From assembly GCA_038207625.1 (NCBI GenBank), contig JBBQZO010000019.1, positions 46,066 to 110,065 on the forward strand: a stretch of DNA of 64,000 nt, read 5' to 3'. This stretch comes from JBBQZO01 sp038207625. Lineage in GTDB: Bacteria; Pseudomonadota; Gammaproteobacteria; Burkholderiales; Burkholderiaceae_D. This document shows positions 25,360-33,385 of the stretch, one piece after another. The first letter of the stretch is position 1. Each line of letters begins with the position of its first letter. The notes below the pieces were generated by a model, which did not search any database, was not told where the DNA came from, and worked only from the letters and a program-made list of their open reading frames with translations. The translations under genes were made by a program, and so were the position numbers.

Positions 25360-27672
25360 TTAGCGCTGGGCGACCGCGTCGACCACGCACAAGGCGGTCA
25401 TGTTGACGATGCGGCGCACCGTCGCCGACGGCGTCAGGATATGCACCGGACGCGCGCAGCCGAGCAGCACCGGGCCGATCGCGATGCCGCTGCCGGCGGC
25501 CGTCTTGAGCAGGTTGTAGGCGATGTTGGCCGCGTCGATGTTGGGCATCACCAGCAGATTGGCGTCACCTTTGAGCGACGAATGGGGCATCATCGTCTCG
25601 CGCAGCTTGGAGTCGAGCGCCACGTCGCCGTGCATCTCGCCATCGACTTCCAGCTCCGGCGCGCGCTGCTGCACCAGCGCCAGCGCGGTGCGCATCTTCT
25701 GGGCCGACTCGCTATTGGCCGAGCCGAAGTTCGAATGCGACAGCAGCGCCGCGCGCGGACGCAGGCCGAAGCGCGTCATCTCCTCGGACGCCATGATGGT
25801 GATGTCGGCCAGTTCGTCGGCGCTCGGGTTCTCGTTGACGTGGGTGTCGACCAGCGCCAGCTGACGCTCGGGCAGGATCAGGAAGTTCATCGCCGCGTAC
25901 ACATTGGCGCCGGCGCGCTTGCCCAGCACCTGGTCGATATAGTGCAAGTGCAGCTTGGTGGTGCCGAAGGTGCCGCAGATCATGCCGTCGGCATGGCCCT
26001 TGTGGATCATCATCGCGCCGATCAGGCTGTGGCGGCGGCGCATTTCCAGCTTGGCGTAGTCCTGCGTGACGCCTTTGCGCATCGTCATTTCATAGTAGGT
26101 CTGCCAGTAATCGCGGTAGCGCTCCTCGTGCTCCGGATTGATGACGTCGAAATGCACGCCCTGCTTCAGGCGCAGGCCGAATTTTTCGATGCGCGACTCC
26201 AGCACGGCCGGACGGCCCACCAGAATCGGCCGGGCCAGGTTCTCGTCGACCACCACCTGCACCGCGCGCAGCACACGCTCCTCTTCGCCTTCGGCGTAGA
26301 CGATGCGCTTCAATTCGACCGGGGTGCTCTTGGCCACCTGGAACAGCGGCTTCATGAAGGTGCCGCTGCGGTAGACGAACTGGGTCAGGCTGTCGGCATA
26401 CGCTTGCAGGTCCTTGATCGGGCGCGTCGCCACGCCCGATTCGAACGCGGCCTGGGCCACGGCCGGTGCGATGTGCGTCAGCAGACGCGGGTCGAACGGC
26501 ATCGGGATCAGGTATTCCGGGCCGAACGACAGGTTGCTGATGCCGTAAGTGGTGGCGACGACGTCGGACTGCTCGGCGTGCGCCAGCGCGGCGATCGCAT
26601 GCACCACCGCGATTTCCATTTCACGCGTGATGGTGGTGGCGCCGCAATCGAGCGCGCCGCGGAAGATGTAGGGGAAGCACAGCACGTTGTTGACCTGGTT
26701 CGGATAGTCCGAACGGCCGGTGGCGATGATCGCGTCGGGACGCACCGCCTTCACTTCCTCGGGCAAAATCTCGGGGGTCGGGTTGGCCAGCGCCAGCACC
26801 AGCGGATTGGCGGCCATGTTGCGCACCATTTCCTGCTTGAGCACGCCCCCGGCCGACAGGCCCAGGAAGATGTCGGCGCCCGGCATCACTTCAGCCAAGG
26901 TGCGCAGCGGCGTGTCCTGGGCAAAGCGCGCCTTGTCCGGGTCCATCAGTTCGACGCGGCCTTTGTAGACGACACCGGCCAGGTCGGTGACGAAGATGTT
27001 TTCGATCGGGAAGCCCAGATCGACGATCAGGTCCAGGCAGGCCAGCGCGGCCGCGCCGGCGCCCGACACCACCAGCTTGCAGTTGCTCAGCTCCTTGCCC
27101 ACCACCTTGACGCCATTCAGGATGGCCGCGCCGACGATGATCGCGGTGCCGTGCTGGTCATCGTGAAACACGGGAATCTTCATACGGTCGCGCAACTGGC
27201 GCTCGATGTAGAAGCACTCGGGCGCCTTGATGTCTTCCAGGTTGATGCCGCCAAAGGTCGGCTCCAGCGAAGCGATGATGTCGACCAGCTTGTCCGGGTC
27301 CATCTCGTTGATTTCGATGTCGAACACGTCGATGCCGGCAAATTTCTTGAACAGTACGCCCTTGCCTTCCATCACAGGCTTGGACGCGAGCGGGCCGATA
27401 TTGCCCAGACCCAGCACGGCGGTGCCGTTGGTGATCACGGCCACCAGGTTGCCGCGCGCGGTGTATTTGTACGCATTGGCGGGATCTTTGACGATCTCCT
27501 CGCAGGGAGCGGCGACGCCCGGCGAATACGCCAGGGCCAGGTCGCGCTGATTGAGTAACTGCTTGGTGGGAGTGACGCTGATCTTGCCGGGACGGGGAAT
27601 TTCGTGGTACTCGAGGGCGGCTAAGCGCAGTTGTTGGCGTAACTCTTCTTTTTTATCCGATGACGAATCCAT
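25360..27672 (-). CDS. maeB: NADP-dependent malic enzyme with phosphotransacetylase-like C-terminal domain
   Basis: 770 aa, the normal length for the MaeB hybrid type. N-terminal malic enzyme part: TPTKQLLNQRDLALAYSPGV, FAGIDVFDIEINEMDPDK, IPVFHDDQHGTAIIV (metal-binding Asp pair), then VSGAGAAALACLDLIV for NAD(P). From about residue 430 a phosphate acetyltransferase-like domain follows (RIVYAEGEEERVLRAVQVV, GMICGTFGTTKLHLHYIDQV), usually non-catalytic and regulatory, binding acetyl-CoA. It decarboxylates malate to pyruvate with NADPH formation. It is monocistronic, with its own terminator, and is divergent from the rubrerythrin gene. Confidence 0.97.
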   Translation of the reverse strand: MDSSSDKKEELRQQLRLAALEYHEIPRPGKISVTPTKQLLNQRDLALAYSPGVAAPCEEIVKDPANAYKYTARGNLVAVITNGTAVLGLGNIGPLASKPVMEGKGVLFKKFAGIDVFDIEINEMDPDKLVDIIASLEPTFGGINLEDIKAPECFYIERQLRDRMKIPVFHDDQHGTAIIVGAAILNGVKVVGKELSNCKLVVSGAGAAALACLDLIVDLGFPIENIFVTDLAGVVYKGRVELMDPDKARFAQDTPLRTLAEVMPGADIFLGLSAGGVLKQEMVRNMAANPLVLALANPTPEILPEEVKAVRPDAIIATGRSDYPNQVNNVLCFPYIFRGALDCGATTITREMEIAVVHAIAALAHAEQSDVVATTYGISNLSFGPEYLIPMPFDPRLLTHIAPAVAQAAFESGVATRPIKDLQAYADSLTQFVYRSGTFMKPLFQVAKSTPVELKRIVYAEGEEERVLRAVQVVVDENLARPILVGRPAVLESRIEKFGLRLKQGVHFDVINPEHEERYRDYWQTYYEMTMRKGVTQDYAKLEMRRRHSLIGAMMIHKGHADGMICGTFGTTKLHLHYIDQVLGKRAGANVYAAMNFLILPERQLALVDTHVNENPSADELADITIMASEEMTRFGLRPRAALLSHSNFGSANSESAQKMRTALALVQQRAPELEVDGEMHGDVALDSKLRETMMPHSSLKGDANLLVMPNIDAANIAYNLLKTAAGSGIAIGPVLLGCARPVHILTPSATVRRIVNMTALCVVDAVAQR

Positions 27673-27835
27673 GCTGTGCAGCCTTCCTGTGTACTTGTTC
27701 AGAGAGCCTTTGATTTTATCAGACGGATACTTTCAATTAGCTACGTATTTTCACCAAGGGGAAAACCGATGTCAAATTGGCACTTGACTGATGCGACCAT
27801 ACCTAAAATCTATTGATCCGATATTTACAATCAAT

Positions 27836-27864
27836 TTTACCTACCGATTATCATTAGCTATGAT
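27836..27864 (+). promoter_or_regulatory. Sigma70-like promoter for the rubrerythrin gene
   Basis: TTTACC (27836-27841), a 17-base spacer and TATGAT (27859-27864), in a strongly AT-rich stretch between maeB and the rubrerythrin gene. A TTGAT/ATCAA pair of arms, 12 bases apart, lies just upstream (27813-27834) and could bind a regulator. Confidence 0.5.
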
Positions 27865-27910
27865 TCTACTCATACCGATTGCATTAATTAATCAACCCGA
27901 GGAGATCAGC

Positions 27911-28402
27911 ATGAGTATCCACACCAACGCCACCCCGTCCGTCACGCTCGCCAACCTGGAGGCCGCCTTCGCCGGCGAATCGATGGCGCACATCAAGTAC
28001 CGCTACTTCGCCAAGCTGGCGCGCGAAGCGGGCGCGCTCGACGTCGCACTGGCCTTTGAAGAGACGGCCGAGCAGGAAGTGATGCACGCCTTCGGCCACC
28101 TCGACCTGCTGTACCCGAAGGCCCAGATGACGCCGGCCAAGTCGCTGCAGATCGCCATCGAAGGCGAAACCTACGAGTACACCGAGATGTATCCGAAATT
28201 TCGCCACCTGGCGGTGGAAGAAGGTCAGAGCGCCTTCGTGGCCGAATGCGACGAGCAGATCGCGGAGTCGAAACAGCATGCGGCCCAGTTCAAGCGCACC
28301 CTCGAAATCGCCGCCAAGCGCTTCGCCGCGCTGGCCAAGGTCGAAGAGCGCCACGCCAACCACTACCGCGCCGCACTCGACGCGCTCAACGCTGCCGTGT
28401 AA
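27911..28402 (+). CDS. Rubrerythrin-type ferritin-like di-iron protein (without rubredoxin domain)
   Basis: 163 aa four-helix ferritin-like domain with the Glu/His iron ligands of rubrerythrins: NLEAAFAGESMAHIKYRYFAK, FEETAEQEVMHAFGHL, AVEEGQSAFVAECDEQIAESKQHA. The C-terminal rubredoxin domain of classical rubrerythrin is missing; a separate rubredoxin follows 57 bases downstream. It likely reduces hydrogen peroxide in the cytoplasm. The GAGGAGA site before ATG 27911 sets the start; the upstream extension of the frame to 27791 is not coding-like. It is first of a three-gene electron-transfer cassette. Confidence 0.93.
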   Translation: MSIHTNATPSVTLANLEAAFAGESMAHIKYRYFAKLAREAGALDVALAFEETAEQEVMHAFGHLDLLYPKAQMTPAKSLQIAIEGETYEYTEMYPKFRHLAVEEGQSAFVAECDEQIAESKQHAAQFKRTLEIAAKRFAALAKVEERHANHYRAALDALNAAV

Positions 28403-28459
28403 GGCTGGCGCCGCCGCCCCGACCAAAGCACACCCTTTTCTCACTTCTTTAGGATCATC

Positions 28460-28624
28460 ATGAAAACATATCAATGCGTTGTGTGCGGTTTCATCTACGA
28501 CGAAAGCGCCGGCCTGCCGGACGAAGGCATCGCCGCCGGCACCCGCTGGGTCGACATCCCCGAGGACTGGGCCTGCCCGGACTGCGGCGTGGCCAAGGCC
28601 GACTTCGACATGGTCGAAATCTAA
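28460..28624 (+). CDS. rubA: Rubredoxin
   Basis: 54 aa, the standard rubredoxin length. The two iron-binding pairs are YQCVVCGFIYD and WACPDCGVAK (CxxC and CPxC), with the usual GTRWVDIPEDW between them. AGGA precedes ATG 28460. It transfers electrons from the reductase encoded next to the upstream rubrerythrin, although alkane hydroxylase or other partners are also possible. Confidence 0.95.
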   Translation: MKTYQCVVCGFIYDESAGLPDEGIAAGTRWVDIPEDWACPDCGVAKADFDMVEI

Positions 28625-28679
28625 CATCGTCGTCCCGGCCTGGGTGCCTGCGCGCCCCGGCCACTTTAGAAAGCCGCAT

Positions 28680-29849
28680 ATGCACCCTATCGTCATCATC
28701 GGCGCCGGCATGGCCGCCTACAGCGTCGCGCGCGAACTGCGCCGGCGCGACAAGTCCAGCCGATTGCTGATCATTTCCGCCGACCGGGCTAACGCGTATG
28801 CCAAGCCGATGCTGTCGAACGCGCTGGCACTGGGCAAGAGCGCGCAGCAACTGGTGTCGCACAGCGCCGACCAGATGGCCGCCCAGCTCGACGCCGTCGT
28901 CGTGCATGGCAGCGAGGTGCTGGAAATCGACGCCGCCGCGCACACCATCCGCACCGCGAGCGCCAGCCACGGCTACGCGACACTGGTGCTGGCGCTAGGC
29001 GCCACGCCGATCCGCCTGGCGCTGGCCGGCGACGCCGCCGAACAGGTCATGTCGGTCAATCACCTGGACGACTACGCCTTGCTGCGCACCCGGCTGGCCG
29101 AGTTTCCCAGCGGGGCGCGCGTCACCATCCTGGGCGCGGGCCTGATCGGCTGCGAATTCGCCGACGACTTGGCGCGCGCCGGCCACCACGTCACGCTGGT
29201 CGATCCGAATCGGCTGCCGCTATCCGCGCTGGCCGCACCGGCCCTGTCGCGCGGCCTGCTCGACGCGTGGACAGCGCAGACGATCGCGCTGCGGCTGGGC
29301 ACGACGGCGGCCAGCGTGAACAACGCCGGGGCGGGCCGGCTGCTCGTCACACTGGCCGACGGCAGCGCGCTGGACGCCGACATCGTGCTGTCGGCGGTCG
29401 GCCTGCGCCCGTCGATCGCGCTGGCAAAGGCGAGCGCTCTGGCGACGCGGCGCGGCATCGTCGTCGACGCCTACGGCCAGACCAGCGCGCCCGACATCTA
29501 TGCGCTGGGCGACTGCGCCGAATACGCCGGCGCGCAGGGCGGGGGCGTGCTGCCGTATGTGGCGCCGCTGTTGACGGCGGCGCGCGCGATCGCCAGCACG
29601 CTGACCGGCACGCCCACCCAGATCGTGCATGGCAACGAGGCGGTGGTGGTGAAGACGCCCAGCTACCGGCTGGCGCTGGCCCCGCCCGCGCCCGGCACGC
29701 CCGGCACCTGGCACGACAGCCAGGACGGCGAGCGCCTCATCGCGCGCTTTGTCGATGACGCCGGCGTACTGCGCGGCTTCGGGCTGTCGGCACACACGCC
29801 GGCGCTGCGCCAGTCACTGCAGGCGGCGCTGGGATCCGCGCACAGTTGA
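28680..29849 (+). CDS. rubB: Rubredoxin-NAD(+) reductase family FAD-dependent oxidoreductase
   Basis: 389 aa. FAD-binding MHPIVIIGAGMAAYSVAREL at the N-terminus, NAD-binding VTILGAGLIGCEFADDLARAG near residue 148, and the second FAD motif APDIYALGDCAEYA near 275. The overall pattern matches RubB/AlkT/NorW-type reductases, which pass electrons from NADH to rubredoxin. It starts at ATG 28680, 55 bases after rubredoxin; no strong ribosome-binding site was seen. Together with the two preceding genes it forms an NADH-rubredoxin-rubrerythrin peroxide-reduction chain. Confidence 0.92.
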   Translation: MHPIVIIGAGMAAYSVARELRRRDKSSRLLIISADRANAYAKPMLSNALALGKSAQQLVSHSADQMAAQLDAVVVHGSEVLEIDAAAHTIRTASASHGYATLVLALGATPIRLALAGDAAEQVMSVNHLDDYALLRTRLAEFPSGARVTILGAGLIGCEFADDLARAGHHVTLVDPNRLPLSALAAPALSRGLLDAWTAQTIALRLGTTAASVNNAGAGRLLVTLADGSALDADIVLSAVGLRPSIALAKASALATRRGIVVDAYGQTSAPDIYALGDCAEYAGAQGGGVLPYVAPLLTAARAIASTLTGTPTQIVHGNEAVVVKTPSYRLALAPPAPGTPGTWHDSQDGERLIARFVDDAGVLRGFGLSAHTPALRQSLQAALGSAHS

Positions 29850-29969
29850 GCGCGCCCCCGACGCGGCGGCGCCACCGCGCCTGCCGACACGGCATCGCCG
29901 GGAGACACCAGGGCGATTGCGTGAAGCTGAAGTGGCGCAGTGGATTTGCCGCGGGCGCGAGCGACACCA

Positions 29970-30018
29970 GGGTCAGAGTTTTTTTTCGCCGGCTGTATGG
30001 CGAAAATGACTCTGACCC
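29970..30018. repeat. REP-like extragenic palindrome
   Basis: Imperfect hairpin. Outer arms GGGTCAGAGT (29970-29979) and ACTCTGACCC (30009-30018), inner arms TTTTCGCC and GGCGAAAA, 8-base loop GGCTGTAT. The GGGTCAGAGT core is the type of sequence found at RAYT-associated and dispersed palindromes in many proteobacteria. It lies between rubB and thiL; no transposase gene is near. Confidence 0.6.
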
Positions 30019-30122
30019 GGCTTTCGCGGCTCGAAGTCAGCGACGGCGGCTCTTCAGGCAATCGCCCTGCGGGCGACACAGGCCGGTCCCCGGTGGCGCT
30101 GGCGATTCGGTACAATCGCGCC

Positions 30123-31127
30123 ATGCTCTCTGAATTCGACCTGATCAAACAATTTTTCGTGCGCGCGCGCCCGACCCAAGCGGCGCTGGGCATCGGCGAC
30201 GACTGCGCGCTGCTGGCGCCCACACCCGGCTGCCAACTGGCCATTTCATCGGACATGCTGGTCGAGGGGCGGCATTTTTTCGCTGGCGCCGATGCGCAGT
30301 TATTGGGCCACAAATGCCTGGCGGTGAACCTGTCGGACCTGGCCGCGATGGGTGCGCGTCCGCGCGCATTCACGCTGGCGCTGGCGCTGCCGGGGGCCGA
30401 CCCGGCCTGGCTGGCCGGCTTCGCGCGCGGCCTGTTCGAGCTGGCCGACCTGCACGACTGCGAGCTGATCGGCGGCGACACCACCAAGGGACCGCTGACG
30501 ATCTGCATCACCATCTTCGGCGAGCTCGCGCCCGGCCACGCGCTGCGGCGCGACGCGGCCCGGGTCGGCGACGACATCTGGATTTCGGGCACGCTGGGCG
30601 ACGCGCGTCTGGCGCTGGCCGGCTACCGCCACGAGTGCCCGCTCGATGACGCCAGCCTGGCCCAAGCGGGCACACGCATGCACGCGCCGACCCCGCGTGT
30701 GGCGCTGGGCCTGGCGCTGGCGCGCGCGCCGCTGGCGCATGCGGCGATCGACATTTCGGACGGACTGGTGGGCGACCTGGGGCACATTTTGACGGCCTCG
30801 CGGGTGGGCGCGACGCTGGACGTGGACGCGCTGCCGGCCGGGCCCGCGCTGGCCTTGCAGGCGCAGGATCTGCGCCGCCGTTTCACTGCGGCCGGCGGCG
30901 ACGACTACGAGCTGTGCTTCACGGCGCCGCCGTCGGCGCGCGCCGCCATCATCGATGCCGCGCGCGCCGCCACCACCCCGGTGACGCGGGTCGGGCACAT
31001 CGACGCGCAGCCGGGCTTGCGGCTGATCGACGGCACCGGCGCGCCGCTCGAGCTGGCGCTGAGCGGTTTCGACCATTTCAGCGGCGACCAAGACGCCCCG
31101 GCGCCCTCAACGAGGACGCACTTGTAG
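30123..31127 (+). CDS. thiL: Thiamine-monophosphate kinase
   Basis: 334 aa. It begins MLSEFDLIKQFFVR, then GIGDDCALL, SSDMLVEGRHF and KCLAVNLSDLAAMGARPRAF, the ATP/Mg and substrate motifs of ThiL (AIR-synthase fold), later AIDISDGLVGDLGHIL and GDDYELCF. It phosphorylates thiamine phosphate to thiamine diphosphate. The frame is open upstream to 29940, but the homology begins at ATG 30123. The last codons and the TAG stop lie inside a 36-base repeat shared with the neighbouring Cache gene, so the C-terminal residues (STRTHL) may be a recent addition. No pgpA follows, unlike many proteobacteria. Confidence 0.95.
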   Translation: MLSEFDLIKQFFVRARPTQAALGIGDDCALLAPTPGCQLAISSDMLVEGRHFFAGADAQLLGHKCLAVNLSDLAAMGARPRAFTLALALPGADPAWLAGFARGLFELADLHDCELIGGDTTKGPLTICITIFGELAPGHALRRDAARVGDDIWISGTLGDARLALAGYRHECPLDDASLAQAGTRMHAPTPRVALGLALARAPLAHAAIDISDGLVGDLGHILTASRVGATLDVDALPAGPALALQAQDLRRRFTAAGGDDYELCFTAPPSARAAIIDAARAATTPVTRVGHIDAQPGLRLIDGTGAPLELALSGFDHFSGDQDAPAPSTRTHL

Positions 31128-31181
31128 ACGCCACAGGCGATCACCCAACGAGGATTCACTTGTAGACGCCACAGGCGATCA
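31108..31181. repeat. Tandem 38-bp duplication spanning two convergent gene ends
   Basis: Two 36-base copies (31108-31143 and 31146-31181) differ at only two adjacent positions (CG versus TT). Each begins CAACGAGGA and ends CACAGGCGATCA. The left copy contains the stop of thiL; the right copy encodes the end of the Cache gene on the minus strand. Confidence 0.9.
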
Positions 31182-31617
31182 GCATGTCACCCACTTTTTC
31201 GATATAGGTGATCTTGGCGTCGATCGCCTTGGTCACCGGATTGGGCCATTTGTACTCGACCCAACCGGCGCCGGCCTTGCCGTTGGCGACCGCCAGAAAA
31301 TCCTTGACCATGTAGTGGTTGTCGGCGTCGCGCAGCTCGAGCATGACCTTGCCGACCAGCTTGGGGTTGGCGCCGTTGGCCAGCTCGGTGCCGTCACCGC
31401 TCGTGCTGATGGCGAACAAGTACAGGTCGCGATCGACGAACTTGCCCTTCGGGTTGCTAAATTCGGCCAGCGCCTTGTCCTTGCCGACCTCCTTGACGTA
31501 GGCCGCCGCTTTCTTCACCATCGCCACCGCCTCGTCGCGCGTGCCGCGCTCGGCCGCGCTGACGCCGAACGCGCCCAATGCCATGCTCAGTAGTACCACC
31601 TTGATCAGGTTCTTCAT
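31156..31617 (-). CDS. Secreted single-Cache-domain protein (paralogue)
   Basis: 153 aa with signal peptide MKNLIKVVLLSMALGAFGVSA. The mature part matches the sCache_2 pattern of the gene at 19548: EAVAMVKKAAAYVKEVGKDKALAEF, KFVDRDLYLFAIS, ELANGANPKLVGKVML and a WVEYKWPNPVTK end. There is no signalling domain or second membrane segment, so it is a free periplasmic ligand-binding protein. The start was chosen at the signal peptide (ATG 31617); the longer frame to 31680 has no support. Its final seven codons are repeated outside the gene by the 38-bp duplication. It is convergent with thiL. Confidence 0.87.
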   Translation of the reverse strand: MKNLIKVVLLSMALGAFGVSAAERGTRDEAVAMVKKAAAYVKEVGKDKALAEFSNPKGKFVDRDLYLFAISTSGDGTELANGANPKLVGKVMLELRDADNHYMVKDFLAVANGKAGAGWVEYKWPNPVTKAIDAKITYIEKVGDMLIACGVYK

Positions 31618-31912
31618 GTTTCTAAAGTCTCCAGAAAAGGCCGCGCCGCAGTGTAATTGAACCGGGCCAGGCTGGCGCATGCGATGTGACTTTACGCCTA
31701 TTCACGCGCGACGGCGATGTGTTTTTGCCGGCCGACCGGCGCCGGCGGCGGCTGGCGCTGCGTGGCGGCGACGCCATGCGGCAGGCGACGACGACAGCGA
31801 TTTGCGCGCCGGTGTGGGCAGCCGGTTTCGCGCATGGTAAAGTGGAATCAGGCATCGCAAACAGACGCCGCCAACGAGCGGCGCCCCGACCCATCACGCA
31901 AAGGAGCTTGAC

Positions 31913-32395
31913 GTGACAAACGACATTATCGAATTGGCCACCCAGGTGGGCAATGCACTGCAAGCGAAGGGCCTGCTCTTGACCACCGCCGAGTCCTGCA
32001 CCGGCGGCGGCGTGGCCCAGGCGATCACCGAAATTGCCGGCTCGACCGGCTGGTTCGACTGCGGCTTTGTCGCCTATTCGAACGCCTCGAAAACCGAAAT
32101 GCTGGACGTGCCTGCGGCGCTGATCGCGCAACTGGGCACGGTGTCCGAGGAAGTAGCCGCGGCCATGGCCAGCGGCGCCCTGTCCAACAGCAACGCGCAC
32201 GTGGCGCTGTCGACGACGGGCATTGCCGGCCCCACCGGCGCGGTACCGGGCAAGCCGGTCGGCACCGTCTGCTTCGGCTGGGCCTCGGACACGCACAGCC
32301 ACACCGAGCGGCTGGTATTTGCCGGCGACCGCCAGGCAGTGCGCGAGCAAACGGTGGCGCATGCGCTGCGCGGCCTGCTGCGCTTTATCGAATAG
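31913..32395 (+). CDS. pncC: Nicotinamide-nucleotide amidohydrolase (CinA C-terminal family)
   Basis: 160 aa, a lone CinA C-terminal domain. TTAESCTGGGVAQAITEIAGSTGWFD contains the catalytic Ser, and STTGIAGPTGAVPGKPVGTV is the second conserved loop. It deamidates NMN to nicotinic acid mononucleotide in pyridine-nucleotide recycling. The start is GTG 31913, preceded by AAGGAG at good spacing. In many betaproteobacteria it lies near thiL/pgpA; here the Cache gene is interposed. Confidence 0.93.
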   Translation: MTNDIIELATQVGNALQAKGLLLTTAESCTGGGVAQAITEIAGSTGWFDCGFVAYSNASKTEMLDVPAALIAQLGTVSEEVAAAMASGALSNSNAHVALSTTGIAGPTGAVPGKPVGTVCFGWASDTHSHTERLVFAGDRQAVREQTVAHALRGLLRFIE

Positions 32396-32654
32396 CGCCA
32401 CCGTCGGCGGGCGCTTACCTGCCCGTTCAAGCGCGCGCCGCGCCAGCGGCGCATGCAGCTTCGCTCCGTCCCACAAACCCGCAGCGCGGCGCCGGACGGC
32501 GCTTGCCTTGCGCGTCAAATCGCCTTACTCTCATCGCTCGGGCGGCATGCCTGACGGCGCGCGCGGTATAGTGCTGCAGTCGGTGCGCCGCGCGCGCGTA
32601 CTCGGGTGGCAGCCGGATCGGATTGTCAGTTTTACTCATATTTGGAGCATATCG

Positions 32655-33383
32655 ATGCAAAACACGGTTCATTTCATCCTTCAGGGCAAAGGCGGCATCG
32701 GCAAGACGCTGGTGTCGACCATCCTGGCGCAATGGATCGCCGCCAAGGACGAGGTGCCGTTGCGCTGCTACGACACGGACCAGGAGAACGCCACTTTTTC
32801 GCGCTACAAGGCGATGGACGTCAAGCATGTGCCGGTGATGACCGACACGCGCAACATCGACCCGAAACGCTTCGACGCCCTGATGATCGACCTGCTGGAA
32901 ACGGAAGGCAACTGCGTGATCGACAACGGCGCGAATACCTTTTCGCCGCTGATGGGTTACCTGATCGAAAACGACGCCTTCGCCCTGCTGCAGGAGTCGG
33001 GCCGCAAGGTCTACATCCACAGCATCGTCGGTGGCGGCGACACCTTGCACGACACCGCGTCCGGCTTCGTGTCGACCGCGAAAGCGACCACGGTGCCGCT
33101 GGTGTTGTGGGAGAACGAGCATTTCGGCCTGCTGCAGTCGGCCGCCGGCAAGCTGTTTACCGAATCGCAGACCTATGCCGATAACGCGGCCCGCGTGGTC
33201 GGACGCATCGTGCTGGCCCAGCGCAACGCCGACACCTTCGGGGCCGATATCAAGAAGATGAACACGGCGCGCATGACGGCCGACGAAGTCAAGCAAAGCG
33301 ACAAGTTCAACATCATGGAAAAGCAGCGCATCAAGGTGGTGTTTCGCGACCTGTTCGAGCAACTCGACAAAGTGCAGTGGTAA
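32655..33383 (+). CDS. traL: TraL-like P-loop ATPase (IncP conjugation family), orphan
   Basis: 242 aa. HFILQGKGGIGKTLVSTILAQ carries a deviant Walker A motif (KGGxGKT) of the ParA/MinD superclass. The rest follows RP4 TraL: CYDTDQENATFSRYKAMDV, DNGANTFSPLMGYLIEND, ALLQESGRKVYIHSIVGGG, and ends QRIKVVFRDLFEQLD. The start is ATG 32655 with GGAG 11 bases upstream; the long upstream extension of the frame is unsupported. TraM-like follows after two bases. No relaxase, coupling protein or mating-pair genes are present, so a conjugation role is doubtful. Confidence 0.85.
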   Translation: MQNTVHFILQGKGGIGKTLVSTILAQWIAAKDEVPLRCYDTDQENATFSRYKAMDVKHVPVMTDTRNIDPKRFDALMIDLLETEGNCVIDNGANTFSPLMGYLIENDAFALLQESGRKVYIHSIVGGGDTLHDTASGFVSTAKATTVPLVLWENEHFGLLQSAAGKLFTESQTYADNAARVVGRIVLAQRNADTFGADIKKMNTARMTADEVKQSDKFNIMEKQRIKVVFRDLFEQLDKVQW

Positions 33384-33385
33384 GC

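Noticed and set aside
25441..27558. 705-codon plus-strand frame
   Set aside because: Antisense to maeB, which is fully conserved on the minus strand.
29940..30122. N-terminal extension of thiL
   Set aside because: It would translate the REP-like palindrome; ThiL homology starts at ATG 30123.
30905..31159. 84-codon minus-strand frame sharing VIACGVYK with the Cache protein
   Set aside because: The shared residues come from the 38-bp duplication; the rest is antisense to thiL.
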